64,000 bases of DNA from assembly GCF_954871325.1 (NCBI RefSeq), contig NC_088776.1, forward strand, positions 4,781,985 to 4,845,984, read 5' to 3'. The notes beneath the pieces were generated by a model. It did not search any database. It was not told the DNA's origin and worked only from the letters and a program-made list of their open reading frames with translations. The position numbers were made by a program, and so were the translations under genes. Positions 1 through 12,960 of the stretch are shown one piece after another (positions within the stretch are counted from its first letter, which is position 1; each line of letters opens with the position of its first letter). This DNA is from Gordionus sp. m RMFG-2023 (lineage: Eukaryota; Nematomorpha; Gordioida; Chordodea; Parachordodidae).

Positions 1-290
1 CTAGACATATAGTATCGAAATTTCGAGGCTTAGTCAATATTTTTCTGGCGAAAATATTGAGTTAGCCGTTTTTAAAAATCGGCTCAAAACGAGCCGTTTA
101 ACAACATTAGCTAATATACTTGCTTATTTAATGATAATACTCGCCGAAAAATATGATAAAATACCGAATAAGTGAATTTTTTGTATACACAAGGTCGAAT
201 ATAATTTTAAATTTTTGAAAAAAAAATCCGAGCCGGGCCAATAATTTTTTAATCTGGGCCAGGCCGGGCCGTACAAATGGTATCTTGCAG
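1..290. repeat. Truncated hAT-like element with a nested MITE
   Basis: Positions 1-108 are one end of a short palindromic MITE family (here called M1), with the motifs GAGTTAGCCGTTTTTAAAAA and GAGCCGTTTAACAAC. Positions 109-290 are the GC-rich end of a larger element (GGCCAGGCCGGGCCGTACAA). The same arrangement occurs in reverse at 32,118-32,566, and a third end of the larger element lies near 53,700. The element is cut by the window edge. hAT membership is inferred from the style of the ends only. Confidence 0.55.
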
Positions 291-308
291 GTCTCCGATA
301 TATATATG

Positions 309-668
309 TAACGACGATCCATATTTATTCATAATTAAACATATAAGACTTCATATTTATTCATTAAAAACAACAATCTAATACCTATCCATTAAAAAAA
401 TATAAAGATTATAAATCATAATTATCCAGCTTCATATATTCTTCATTCCAAAAGTCCATTCTTTGTTCTTCCCAGCTGACATCTTCTCCAATTAATCCAA
501 TATCTTCAATCCAAATCTCCAACAAAGGACTTTTCTTTAACAATCACCCATGTGATGATCACGTTTTCCCTTCATCCACCAGGAAAACTAAAATCCACTG
601 TCAGAAAATAAATGACATTTGATGTATTAAATTAAATTTATTTCTTCTTTTTTTCAACAGCTACAACA
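309..668. repeat. Direct repeat copy A (~360 bp)
   Basis: This copy is nearly identical to 2,814-3,169 in the same orientation, with a few small indels. Both start TAACGACGATCC and end CAACAGCTACAACA, and they enclose 2.15 kb. Read on the minus strand, copy A holds an open acidic tail of about 40 codons ending at a stop near 418 (it includes EDIGLIGEDVSWEEQR and finishes DNYDL), followed by AATAAA-like signals, so it looks like the 3' end of a coding sequence. Whether the pair are terminal repeats of one element or a duplicated 3' exon cannot be settled from sequence alone. Confidence 0.7.
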
Positions 669-705
669 CGCCCACCCTTCACAAGCCCAGCGTCCCTCCC
701 TCTGT

Positions 706-862
706 GTTGGTGTTGTATCGAATCGCCCTTTGAATTGTATCGAATCGCCCTTAGAATTGTATCGAATCGCCTCTTTGAATTTTATTGACTTTGAATGGTA
801 TCGACTTTGAATTGTATCGAATCGCCCCTTTGAATTGTATCGGGGCACGTGGAAACCTTTAG
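706..862. repeat. Tandem repeat, ~22-24 bp unit
   Basis: About six degenerate copies of a unit containing TTGTATCGAATCGCCC. The open frame that crosses it on the minus strand (654-962) is a by-product of the repeat and not a gene. Confidence 0.75.
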
Positions 863-2813
863 GGAATTTATCGAATCGTCTCCCCGTATGATTTATAATA
901 TAATATCTACGATACATTTCAATATTTAATCGAACACATATTATCAATAATGACATGTGCATTGGGGTATCTGCATTTATAATCTATGGAACAATGGACA
1001 ATGTAATATCAGCAAAACATAATAATTCATTCATTTTAAGACATTTGGGAAATATGAGCTATAATATACATTATTTGGGTATGATTAATGGTAATTAGGA
1101 AATAATGATTTTACATATAATACTGTAATGTGAACACATTGTCTATGTGTGAAATGCAATTTCAACACAAGTAATTGTCCTTCTGTCATGTAAACAAAAT
1201 CAATGCTACATTTCTATAAATATCTCCTAAAATAGATATAAAAATCCATTTTTAGGTATTAAAAATAATTGTGAAAATTTGCTGAACAAAGAATTTAAAT
1301 AAATTTACAAGACATATGTATATAAAAGTAATCTTTTATAGGCAGGAAAAATATATAATATGTAGAAAATACAATATTTTCCATCTAGGAATTACTCAGT
1401 ATCCTAAGAAAAATATACCCTTTCTACCTAACTCTGCCATCACAATTAGCACAAATTCACAAAAATGTAGAATGCAAAGTAACAAAAATTGAGAATATAA
1501 TGGGCTATATGGTATATATGTAAAGAATTTTTAATATACCATCACAATATAAAATAATTTGAGTCTTTTCTTTAAAAAAAATGTTCATAAATAAATAGTA
1601 AATAGTGATGTGCTATAAAATTATCAAAGATAAAAAAATGTAATATGCAGCATAAATTTACAAAAAAAATTTTACACAAAAAAAAAACTTTCTCCAGTAT
1701 GCAAACTAAACAATATTCTCACTTCAAAGCATACCCATCAACACGGGCTGACCTTATCTGTAAAAATATTTTCCCTTCACATCATTGCATACCATAAAAA
1801 TAATATAATAATTGCAAATAAAACTTTTTATAAAATTTATAATTTAAAAAATATATATATATATATTAAATATAAAGATTTCATAATTTGAAAAAAAAAT
1901 TATTATACATCATCTAATATATCATATAAATTCCTACCCAATTTATATGTATAATGCAGACACTAAATCAAAATAACTATCCCCATCTAACATTACAGAT
2001 ATTATTCTGACTTCATCATACTTCAATTCCTTTAAATTATCATTCATAATTAAATATATCATATGTGTAATTCACATTACACCCTATTTCATAAAAATGG
2101 TTAATTACCAAAATAAACAACATTAAACCCTCAATATATCCCTTAATAACATATCAACCTTAATTGAAACTGAATTACATATACAAAATATTAACATTAA
2201 TTAATAATAAATTATCCCACACATATCCATCCCTTTAAAAACCCAAAATGCATAATTATATAACACATATTCTATTACAAAAGTCCATTTATATATATAT
2301 TTTCATAAATTTCACATATTTAAATAATTAGCAATCCTTTCTGTCCTGCTGATCTTGAGGTCTTTTATCTTCCTATGACGGAATACCTATAACACCATTC
2401 AATGAGTTTTAAGGCATACCAAATAATAAGACCATAATTGGATATACAGTATAGATCTAGACATATAATATACCAAATATTACTGTCTTACATTCCTGAT
2501 CTTATTTTCATATTCCTGCCTAATACCCATTACATACTTTCTATCTTAACCTTTGTAAGCTAAATATATAATATAAAATTATAGAAACCCTTAAACTCAC
2601 CCCTTAATCTCACCTACCCCTGTATAGTTTCTAGTACTTGTGTTGTGGTTTCACAGTAAAATTCAAAATTACATGAAAAAAATGGTTCTTACCTTTTTAT
2701 AACAAATAACTCTTGAATCTCCAGGTTCTGTACATGCATCACTTTCTTATCCTTTACATTGCATTGTGTTTCGCATTAATCCCTAAGTAAATCCTGAGGT
2801 CATCGTGCACCAA
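863..2813. other. AT-rich stretch without a recognised gene
   Basis: The stretch is mostly low-complexity A/T sequence. The only gene-like trace is a short minus-strand segment near 2,692-2,745 that reads SDACTEPGDSRVICYKK just before GTAAGA. I could not connect it to a neighbouring exon. Confidence 0.4.
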
Positions 2814-3169
2814 TAACGACGATCCATATTTATTCATAATTAAACATATCATAAGACTTCATATTTATTCATTAAAAAACAACAATCTAATACCTATCCA
2901 TTAAAAAAATATAAAGATTGTAAATCATAATTAGCTTCATATATTCTTCATCCCATCCATTCTTTGTTCTTCCCAGCTGACATCTTCTCCAATTAATCCA
3001 ATATCTTCACTCCAAATCTCCAACAAAAGACTTTTCTTTAGCAATCACCCATGTGATGATCATGTTTTCCCATCATCCACCAGGAAAACTAAAATCCACT
3101 GTCAGAAAATAACTGACATTTGATGTATTAAATTAAATTTATTTCTTCTTTTTTTCAACAGCTACAACA
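2814..3169. repeat. Direct repeat copy B (~356 bp)
   Basis: This is the partner of the copy at 309-668. Its minus-strand reading of the acidic tail has a different, shorter ending, so copy A keeps the more complete version. Confidence 0.7.
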
Positions 3170-4235
3170 ATATGTATGTTAAAAAAGGAAAAAAAATTGT
3201 AACGAGAAAATTGTATTTGCTTTGCAGACCCAAAGAGTTAATATTAATTTTTTTTTTACAAATAGTGCTATAGTCTTTAGGTTCAGGAAAAGAATTTATA
3301 CAAGCTAAATAATGTAAATTTAATTTATATTGAATAAAAATTGTTAAAATATAAAAATATTTACTATGAACCATTTGAGGTGTTTAGTGGATTGAAATAT
3401 AAATTCATGACATGACTAAATGATAGGTTCTCGATTTAAATTTTAAAATAAATAGGTTTTTTAAAAAAAAAACCCCTAATTAGAAAATCTCAAACGCCAA
3501 ACTGAGTTATTATCAATAAGATTAATAATAATGGCTATTAAAAAATTTTTTTAATATTTTGGAATATTCAAAATGTTTAGATATATAATATATATATATA
3601 TCAAACAAAATTAAAAATGAAAATTATGAATTTTATTGTGTTAAGAGGTCCCTTAAATTTTGGTATTGGGAAAAGACTGAAACAAATTGGCCTTTCTACG
3701 GAATTATAAATTTATAGTTACAACAAAGGCATTTTTTTTAGAAGAATAACTATAATAAAATCATTTCGATATGAGGGTTTATCGCGAGGAGAATTTAATA
3801 GTTCAAACAACCCGACACGAAGTTCCATATCGGTCTTCAAATTCTAACAAATTATTTTCGGGTATAATTATTACAATATTAGAATGGAAAGGACTGCCTG
3901 TAGTCAAAAAATTCAATTGTGTGAATAATTTCTCAAATGAAATATGCCAAATCTAGATTTTAAATCTCTTAGATGTTTATTCTAATCTTTAGATATCAAA
4001 CAGCCGAATCTGATAAGTATCACGGCGAACATTATAATTCGTTTAACGCATTTGAGTAAATAACATGATGAGATGATATATAAACATTTAATAAAATATC
4101 CATTCTACAGTTTTTTCGGTCCTAGGTTCAGGAGGTTAGAATCAATATTAAACAATTACATTCATTTATAAAAATCAAGGATAACAAAAAAAAGAAAATT
4201 TTTTGTGTAGAGTTTACCTGTCATTTTTCTAATTT
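3170..4235. other. AT-rich stretch, nothing recognised
   Basis: There are only short open frames and low-complexity A/T runs. No splice-flanked coding segment was seen. Confidence 0.4.
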
Positions 4236-4382
4236 TTCTAATTTCTCTTCTCTTCTCTTATCTTATCTTCTCTTCTCTTCTCTTCTCTTCTCTTCTCTTC
4301 TCTCTCTCTCTTCTCTTCTCTTCTCTTCTCTTCTCTTCTCTTCTCTTCTCTTCTCTTCTCTTCTCTTCTCTTCTCTTCTTTC
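4236..4382. repeat. (TTCTC)n microsatellite
   Basis: About 145 bp of a pentanucleotide pyrimidine repeat, with a few TTATC variants near its left end and a TCTCTC interruption in the middle. Confidence 0.95.
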
Positions 4383-4974
4383 TTGTATTCCCAGCATGCA
4401 TAAGGTAAAACCTGCTAGAGCTCTTCGCGGGTCTTCCGAGTCTTAGGTAGACTGGATTTATTTTTTAGCCGAGGACGCTTAATTTACTTATACTGTATAT
4501 TTTTTAAAAAAAAAATTCAAATTGTATATTAATTCAATTTCTCTGTGCCTTCAAATTTCCGGTTCTCAAATCTTCTCTATATATTTTTTATACCAAGGAT
4601 TATAACTATCTATTATTTCAAAAATCTAAATTCTGTAGGAAATTACCTTATTTTACATTAAAATACAATTGTAACAACATGATTATTAGTAGAAGCTTTT
4701 ATTTATCTGCTTGCAAATTTTTTTTTAACAAATAGATTTAATTTACAATTTTTAAAAATTTTTGTGCTATGGATTAAAAAGTGTAATTTTTAATCCTTTT
4801 GAAAATGTGAAAAAATTTGGCTATAAAAAGATTAAAGAGAAATTGAATGTGACAGATACTTTTCAAATTATAGTTAATGGGTACAGTACATATAATGTTA
4901 TGATATTAGAAGCAAGATATATTAAAAAAAGTGTGAAATGCCTAAGCAGTTTTAAAGATTAATAGATATATATT

Positions 4975-5260
4975 GTATCGGTAACACGAGTGGTCTTGAT
5001 ATTAAAGAAATATGATATGCTGACTTAGTTTCATGAATCCACCTCTCGAATTCTTAGTTAGGCAAAGCTATGATGCTATTTCAAACATGAGTGGTTAATG
5101 GAGTACTAGAAAAGGCAGCTTTTATTTGGTTCTATTATCACCAATTAAATTAAATTATTGTTTTATTGCAATCGAAAAAGGACAAAGAAATACTTTACTG
5201 ATTTTAGACGAGATGTTCATGTATAATTCAATGGCATCAAAAAAAGATACGCAGTGCTCA
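4975..5260 (+). mobile_element. Broken hAT transposase fragment (DUF4371-like)
   Basis: On the plus strand, 5,060-5,095 reads RQSYDAISNMSG. This matches the GQxYDxASNMSG signature of the RNase H-like core of hAT transposases of the DUF4371/ZMYM-like group. The preceding codons (NTSGLDIKE) also fit. The frame is interrupted on both sides, so this is a relic. No terminal repeats were identified. Confidence 0.6.
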
Positions 5261-6095
5261 TAGCTTCTCAGAGTATTGCATAGACACAATGGCAACGATA
5301 TTTAAGCAACATCTACTCAGTAATAGTATCTTAGTTGTTTATTATTTTAAATAGTTGATTAGAAGGTTTTTTTTAGCGAATGGCGGAAAAGTAATTTGTT
5401 AAAGAGGATATCGAGGATATCTTCTAAATTATACCGTTTGAAATTTTGAGCCTGGTTTTTGAAGAAATGTTTAAGTTTCAAAATATTGATACGATGGCTT
5501 AAAAAAAGGGGGATGTAATAATTACACGTGACCTGGAGACATTAAGAGTCTAAAGTCTGGTTTTATAGCTTTTTTATTCTGCAGATGTTAAATGAGACTT
5601 ATGATTCTAATTGGAAATGCTGTTCGTTTATCTTACCTTATCGTTTACTTTCTAATTTTTTTTGGCTTCAATTTATCAATTTTATATAATTATTTCTACT
5701 ACCCTCGTGCACTGCCTAAAAGGTAATGGGTAAATTTAAACAAACTAAAACAAGATTTCATAGTACTGTGAAAGATCATTTTTTTAAAATAATTTAACTA
5801 TTTAATCAAATGGAATAAAATTTATTTAATCACTTAAATATTGAAAATATTATAAATTCTTTCGCTTTCTTCTCCCCCTAATTTGTCTAAATTATTATTT
5901 TAATATTTTCTAAGTATATAATTTTTTTTTTTTGCATTTTTATTTACAATTATATACTTAAAGATCGATTGAAAAAAAATTATCTTTGAAATATATCGTT
6001 GGGGTTAGGAGTCAAAATAAAAATTAACTGCTTTTTACGAGGAACGAGGTGGGTTGTAGTATTCTGCTTCTGTTGCTAAGAAAGCGGAGGTGCAA
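5261..6095. other. No gene seen
   Basis: AT-rich DNA between a hAT relic and a host exon relic. It may be decayed transposon sequence, but no motif supports a name. Confidence 0.35.
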
Positions 6096-6099
6096 CTGC

Positions 6100-6235
6100 G
6101 TTATTGACCTGTCATCTTGGTAAAAGTGGGCTTTATCAATTTGTGAGAATTTTTATGGCCTTCAGCCACGTAATACGGGATTCTACTGTAGTAGTTCTGA
6201 CGCTCTCAAGAACAAAACTTACAAAATAATGATCA
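6100..6235 (-). pseudogene. Decayed copy of a kelch-repeat exon of the KLHL gene
   Basis: The stretch TTTGTGAGAATTTTTATGGC and its flanks align with 46,720-46,830, inside the eighth coding exon of the Kelch-like gene (TTTGTGAGAACTCTTGTGGC). A second block near 6,210-6,232 aligns with about 46,880-46,900, so roughly 60 bp between the two blocks are missing. The minus-strand frame has stops (ACAAATTGATAA where the gene reads ACAAATCGCTCAA). The flanking intron sequence does not match. It is a dead exon fragment, either an old duplication or a piece carried by a transposon. Confidence 0.7.
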
Positions 6236-6239
6236 CATG

Positions 6240-7265
6240 ACACTTTATGACATGACATTTTATCGCGTGATATTTATGTATATTTTTTTCACTTTTTTCT
6301 AATTAAAATAAAATAGCAATATATAAAAAAAAACTATAACGAAAATTAAAAAAATATAATTAAAAAATCTATAAAATGTAAATATAAAAAAAATAAAACT
6401 ATTATAGAGATTTGAATCCGTGAATGGATATGCAATTAGATCTACATATTTCAAGAGATATTCTCAGCTTGAGAAGAAAACATTCCTTGGCATCGCTATA
6501 TTAGAAAGTGATGCTTCGATGCTAAAGGACTTAGAGTCTAAGTGACAAAGAGTAAAATTTGAAGTTTCGACGTCCATGATTGATAAGATGTGTTGATTTG
6601 ATTTATACGAATGAGTCATATGCAAGGATGATAAATGTAAACATGTTAGATATTTTAATAGATAAGTCGTAATGGGAACAAACACCGTACCTTATCAAAG
6701 ATATATGAGTTCATGGATACGTTTTTAAATCATGGAATTTAGGATCTTTTCACATTTTTAAAAACGATTGCCCAAATTTCCTGCAATTAAATCAATTCAT
6801 ATAATGCTTACATTATATGATAAGATAAATAAATAAGATTCCTGGCTCTTGTATATCCCCAAATAAACAACGGATCTCAATTGCCTTCATTCTCAACACA
6901 AATATAGTCACCCATGGGCAGTGTATGTAAGATCCAGGAGGTCGATAGTTAAGAAAATCATTCACTATATGGTAAATACTCGAAAAGGCAAATATTCGCG
7001 CCATCTTGCGCTCACTTGAGGTCCTATCTACTACTCTCATTGAAGCAACGATAGAATTTGTAGGATTCAATACCTTAGCCGATAAAAGTTTAGATAGAGT
7101 AACATCTACTCCGTAAGCTAGAGAAATACCTCTAGCTTGGGACTATACTCGTATAGACTCATTTGCTAATTAAAAAAAAATTTAACACATCTCTCCAATC
7201 ACGGCCACTGAAACTTGGAAATGCCTCAAACAATCTATTTAAAATGCCATATTTTTACTTTTCGT
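6240..7265. other. AT-rich stretch, nothing recognised
   Basis: Two short minus-strand open frames (6,464-6,685 and 6,813-7,070) have no recognisable domain and no convincing splice context. I do not call them genes. Confidence 0.35.
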
Positions 7266-7573
7266 AACTTCCACTCTAGATAATAGACAATTTATTTTTC
7301 TTCCTTTCCGAGAATTTCATTTATAATAAAAGTAACATTAAATTTACTATATTACGTATTCAAATTACCAAGAAATATTTTGTTTTTGATAAATTTTATT
7401 TTTTTTTTAAAAAAAAGTAAATATTTGCTTTAATAATAAATGATAAAAGTATAATATATCAAAACATTCATAAGGTTTATTTCTCTATATCTGTTATTCC
7501 ATTCACGAAAATAAATATTATTTTTAAAAATAAAATAATATGTTTAGGATGCAAAATCCTTGTGAGGAAAGAT

Positions 7574-7731
<158 letters not shown>

Positions 7732-8037
7732 CCTACACAAATATTTTAAAGATTTTTAGCCTTCCCCCTTTTAATACATTATTTTAAATGGATTTTATTT
7801 GTTTTTTTTTACATATTTTATTATATAAACCATTTTTTTATATGTTTGTTTTTTTTATAGTGGAACTAAATGTCATATAATATCATTTTTTTAAAATAAA
7901 TTAATTCAGATATTTACAAATTATTTTATTAAGGCTACTATGCCCGCGTAAATAATTATAACGTAGTTAGATACAACTGTCTACCCTTATCAAAGCAGGA
8001 CTGTTAATTACTGCTTGGGAAAATATATTTCCTTTAG

Positions 8038-8238
8038 ATAGTGCTATCCAATCCCACTTTGCAGCTGTTTGAAAATCTGTTTATGGTATCAATTTTTCTT
8101 TTCAATATCAATTTTATCTTTAATTCTATTCATGATAATATTTAATATTTATTGATTTTAATGAAAGAAAAAAAAATTAATTTTAGAAATCGATCAGCTG
8201 TTAAATCGCGTGTGATCCGATCCAACTATGAATCCAGC
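8038..8238. mobile_element. Palindromic MITE, family M2
   Basis: About 200 bp with inverted ends. The right end reads CGATCAGCTGTTAAATCGCG then GATCCGATCCAACTATGAAT, and the left end carries the inverted, diverged counterpart. Related copies lie at about 11,500-11,682 and 20,876-21,094, with a half copy at 9,720-9,770. No certain target-site duplication was found. Confidence 0.6.
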
Positions 8239-8710
8239 CTTATAGGCTAAGAAAACTAGAAAATTGTCAAAAATAAATCGGTCAGTTATCTGGATACCTT
8301 TATTCTTCCTTCCTTAATGATGGCGTTAGTATTATGACAATTCATTTTTTTTTAAAAAAGGAACATGCCATTAATAAATAGAAAGGTTAATTCATATTAC
8401 GAGAAAAGAAATATACAGCTGACATTGGATTATGCCTTTGATTTTGTAGCCGGCTCCTGCTATTTTTTTCCCCCAAGCCAAAATTTTTTTTGTGGAGTAA
8501 ATTGTGACACTGAGAAAATACTTCAATTAGAAGGACTAAAGTTATCTAATTTAAGCAAAATCTTATCTGGTATTATATTTGTTAGTGACTATAACTATTA
8601 ATTTATTTACAATTAGAAAATGGGTCATTTCAAATTTGATTGGCATATACTATAAATTTTACCAAACTTACCCCACGTAATCCTCAACATTTTGTCTGGG
8701 CATGTATGAC

Positions 8711-9550
8711 TTATGATGATTATACTATCTAATAAATCATTTAGAATAATAATTCTGCTCAGCATTAGAAAATAAATATTCCTTTCAGATTGAAAATTAC
8801 ATCTTATAATTTTAAAGGCATTTTTTTTTTGCTAATTATAAAAAATAAATTTTTTAAATGAGCGCCATCAAGTTGGAAGCGCTAGGCGATATCACTGATG
8901 AAAGAGGTTATGATTATAACGTTGGTCTAGTTAGTAAAAATTTGTTTATATTAGCAAGATAAAGAATAGTTTTTCAATAAAAATTACAAAAAGATTATAT
9001 TATCCTGGTTTAATTAAATATTTATCCAATTCTTCCTTTTCAGCATTATATATACATTATGCCATATTCATGGTTTTGATTTTTAATTCTGTCTATTTTA
9101 ATTTTTTTTTTATTTTCTATTCATCTAATTTTAGTAGATTTTTAAACCATTATTTAAAAATTTTTTTTATAAAGCAAATAATAAATTTGAATTACCAATG
9201 GCATTACCTTTTCTCTTAGGTTCTCTTAGGACATTTATAAGAACTGCGAGATTCTACAGAGGATATATTTATTTCTTCCATATAAATAATATACTTTTTT
9301 ATAGATATTACATATTACCATTCTCGATAACAAGTTGGATTAATGCTGGACTATTGAAAATAATTACATCTTCAAATGTATTGTCATTATCATCAAACGG
9401 AGGGCAGTTAAATATTTTTTGTGTTTATTGTATAAGCATACATGCTCTTACAGAATATATAAATCTAATTTTAAATCATCATCTTATCTTGATAAAAAAA
9501 AAAAAGTAGTCATTGAATTCATTTCAAAAATAAAGTAATTTTGAAAATAC
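8711..9550. other. No gene seen
   Basis: A 103-codon plus-strand frame (9,198-9,509) is hydrophobic and compositionally like its surroundings. It has no recognisable domain and ends in an oligo-lysine run, so I do not call it. Confidence 0.35.
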
Positions 9551-9554
9551 CCGC

Positions 9555-9770
9555 TAAATTTAAAAAAAATAATAACGAATCAAAATCGCGCGATAAACAC
9601 AAAATGATTTGTATTTTAAAAAAAAGCTATTGGTTTAAGTAGCGACTGTCGCGCGCTAGGTAACTATAAATGCGATACGATATTTACTGTATTATCGCGG
9701 ATAAATCGCGATCGCGATAGCGCCACTATGAATCTGGTTACAACACGATTTAACAGCTGATCGAAATCAT
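9555..9770. mobile_element. CG-containing MITE remnant with M2-type end
   Basis: The stretch has repeated CGCG/TCGCGA motifs (AAATCGCGATCGCGATAGCG), unusual in this AT-rich DNA. It ends with the M2-type terminus CACGATTTAACAGCTGATCG. It interrupts the duplicon at the point where the last exon of the secreted-protein gene would be expected. Confidence 0.5.
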
Positions 9771-9777
9771 TTAATGC

Positions 9778-11480
9778 AATGTCAAACAGTTCATGAGTTC
9801 AAAAATTTGATTATATTGGATATGAGATTTATCTAAATAGGAATATGGAGATGTCTAAATAAAAAAAATATCCATCTTCTAATTATAATAAAATCAAAAA
9901 TGCCAAATATTAGAACGATATATCTTAAAACTAATATGACTTGTTCAACAGAAGAGAAGATTTATGAAATAGTCGAAAAATATTTTAATTGATAATTCGG
10001 TGATTATATGTTCGCCTTATTATGCCAATTAATTTGCCAATGCAATCGTATCACATAGATAAATATAAATTTTGTTCCGAAATTAAATTATTTAAATATT
10101 TTCATAATCAATAAACTCTGGCATTTAACCTAAAATAATTATTCTTTAAGTTTATAATTATAATAATTAAGATGACAATAATCCAAAATTTCGAATTTTC
10201 GACAAATTAATGAACAGAATTTTATTGCACATTCATATCAAACTAGACAGATAAATTTATAAATTTTGAAGTATTATAATATCTTGAAGGAGTTAACCCT
10301 TGAAAAAATAAAGTTAAAAGCCAGTAAAATTATAAACTACTCAAAATTATAACTAAATTACACAAGATGGTAGATAAGCACATAAAAATATTCAAAAGGT
10401 ACACAAAATGATATATATAAAATCTACGGAAAATATGCCAATAGACGTCAATTATGAAAAGAGCCTAGAAAAAGAGAGAAGCTTTCAAAAATGAGGCAAA
10501 TAGTAATCAGAATGGCAAAGTAAATGAAAACAGAATAAATTGCATAAAAGTCAGTTTTAACTTTGCAATAATTACCCCTGACAATGCCACTGCCAATACA
10601 TCTCATTATTGTTTTCTGAAGGCTGTAGTTGATAATAATCAACTTAATTATAAAGACAAAAATATCCTTAGCCTTAAATTTGATTTTTCGAAATTTAAAT
10701 TCAATTAAATAAATAGAAATAATATTTTATAAAATTCAAGTAACTTATAAATGATAGAATTCTGAAAAGCGTATAAGTCATAGAGGGCATTTTTATAATG
10801 AAATTTAAACATTTAAGTTAGTATTAATGTAAAATTATTCATCTTTATATTTAATTTATATAGTAAATGATTTATTTGATTTCATTTCAAGGGAATTTCG
10901 TTTATAATAAAAGTATATGAAATTTACTTATAAATTACATCATAAAATTACCAAGAGATATTTTGATTTTGATAATTTTTTCTTTTTTTTTTAAAAAAAA
11001 GGGTAAATATTTGCTTAATGAATGCCAAAATTTAAAGATAAAAGAATAATATATCAAAAATATTCATAAAATTTAATTCTGTCTAACTTTCACTCCATTC
11101 ACTATAATAAATATTATTAAAAAATAATATGTTTGAAAAATCCTATGAGGGAGGGATTTCAGGATTCGTATCGACAGATTTGCTATAGCTATTTAGAATA
11201 AGGTGCTCCACAAATATATAAAAGACTTTTAGCCTTCCTTCTTTTGATAGATTTATTTTTAAGTTACATATTGTATTATCATTGTTATTTTAGTGAAACT
11301 AAACGACATATAGTATGATTTTTAAAAAAATTTAATTCTGACGGGATTAAATATATATACAAATTATTTTATCATGGCTACATCCACAACTGATTTTACT
11401 TTTCGTAAGTAAGTAATAAAGTAGAAAGATATAATTGTTGAACCCTTAACAAAGTAGGACTGTTACTTAGTGCTAGCCAA
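9778..11480. repeat. Duplicon unit copy 2
   Basis: The unit is colinear with 17,170-18,870 in the same orientation, and in part inverted with 22,905-23,420. It therefore contains the intron, the first two exons and the 5' flank of the secreted-protein gene. The coding exons have decayed (see the pseudogene at 10,584-10,790). Confidence 0.7.
10584..10790 (-). pseudogene. Broken paralogue of the small secreted-protein gene (exons 1-2)
   Basis: Exon 1 begins at 10,790 and reads MPSMTYTLFRILSF, against MASMTYTLFAILAF in the complete gene at 18,627. The splice donor that follows has become ATAAGT instead of GTAAGT. Exon 2 (from 10,642) reads IIINYSLQKTIMRCIGSG, then GNYC, again parallel to the complete gene. 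The cysteine-rich last exon is absent because a MITE occupies its place. With a lost donor and no last exon this copy is very probably dead. Confidence 0.65.
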
Positions 11481-11499
11481 AATAAATTTCTTTTAGGCT

Positions 11500-11682
11500 A
11501 GATTCATAATTGGATCTAATCCGATTTAACAGCTGTTTAAAAATCTGCTAATAATAATTTTATCTTTCATTTTCTATTTCATGATAATTTAAGAATTAAT
11601 GATTTTAATAAAGAAAAAAAATTAATCACATAAGTGGATATTAAAAAATCGATCAGTTGTTAAATCGTGTTAGATTGGAATC
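11500..11682. mobile_element. Palindromic MITE, family M2
   Basis: The left end reads GATTCATAATTGGATCTAAT and CCGATTTAACAGCTG. The right end is the inverted form, ending GTTAGATTGGAATC. It lies just outside the left terminus of fold-back element 1. Confidence 0.6.
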
Positions 11683-12534
11683 TTAAGTAGTGGAACCTCC
11701 AAAATTAAGGTCCGTGAAGTTGGCCGCCCACTTTTGGATTTTCAAAGGTTTAGTTTGACTGATTTGCATTATCAGTTTCAATTTTTACTATGTGAGATAT
11801 TCAAAGAACAAAATGGGGGGCCAACTTCACGACAGACCCCCAACTTTTGAATTTAAAAATAAAAAGTGTATAGGTCGATAGAGGATGATTTGTACCGTTT
11901 TCAGTTTGATTTGTACCATTACCGTTTACCAGCTATTGACCCTTAAATATATGGTGTAAAAAATAAAAAATTCTCAAAATTTATTTTTTAAGAAATTTCT
12001 TAATTTTTAACGATAGAAATTTTTTTTTCTCTTATGATGCCTCAAATTAAGTTTTATCTCCATTATTTATTTCGGAATTCAAATTTTAAACTTTATATTG
12101 AAGTTAGCCTCCCTATATTGAATATTTGACATTTTTAAAACGAGATTGATTTTAACCTGATTTGTAGTGTTTGAAACACGATTTGTACCATTACCGTTTA
12201 ACAGCTATTGACCGTTAAAAATATGGGCCCAAAAATGAAACACTGGAGAAGTGTGTACAATTTTTTCTTAATATTAATCCCCACGTTAAATATATCCCAA
12301 CATGAATTCTCATTGAAAAATATTACAACACGTTAATGACTTTGTTATATTTTGTTTGCTAATTAATTAAAATAGAGAAAGCATTATTGAAAGAAGTTCT
12401 TTTATTCATCCTTTTGTTGCAATCAAATATTTTTATATGGATGGGTTTTAACTTAATCTTCAACATGTTTCATATGACGATACTATATATAGCAGACATA
12501 TCAAATCAAAATAATTTAAAAAAATTTTAAACAT

Positions 12535-12838
12535 GGCACCTATTTAGAAATATATAATCTCGGAATTACTTCTTCTGAAATAATATGTAAAAGATTTATA
12601 CCCATAAAATGGAGAACCGCACCCAACATCCGCTAATATGGTGTCAATTACATGTTTACCATACTCCAAAACTCCAAATATCTCTACATGCTCATTAAAA
12701 CGGATGTATATAAAATTAGATCCCAAAATTGACCCAATATACTATGAAAAGTATTCAAAATATCTCCTTGATATTAGCCCTTCTGATCATGAAATAAACC
12801 ACAATATACCAAGCAATAGTAAAGATATGAAATCATAG
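12535..12838 (+). pseudogene. Fold-back element frame, copy 1 (degenerate)
   Basis: The plus-strand sequence starts ATGGCACC and aligns through ATTACTTCTTCTGAAA, CTCCAAATATC and AAAGTATTCAAAATATCTCC with the intact frames at 12,961-13,269 and 26,947-27,234. It has stops and shifts relative to them and cannot make the full product. Confidence 0.55.
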
Positions 12839-12960
12839 ACTAAAAAATTTATTTTGATCTTTTGTTCCTATGAATGTAGAATAAAACCTACTAAAAAAAT
12901 TTATAATGATCTCCCTATTTCAACTCCGGACATACAATAAAACAAGCTTTTAAACTTGAT

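Noticed and set aside
2692-2745. Short exon-like segment (SDACTEPGDSRVICYKK) before GTAAGA
   Set aside because: The donor is good, but no acceptor or following exon could be placed, and the segment is too short to stand alone.
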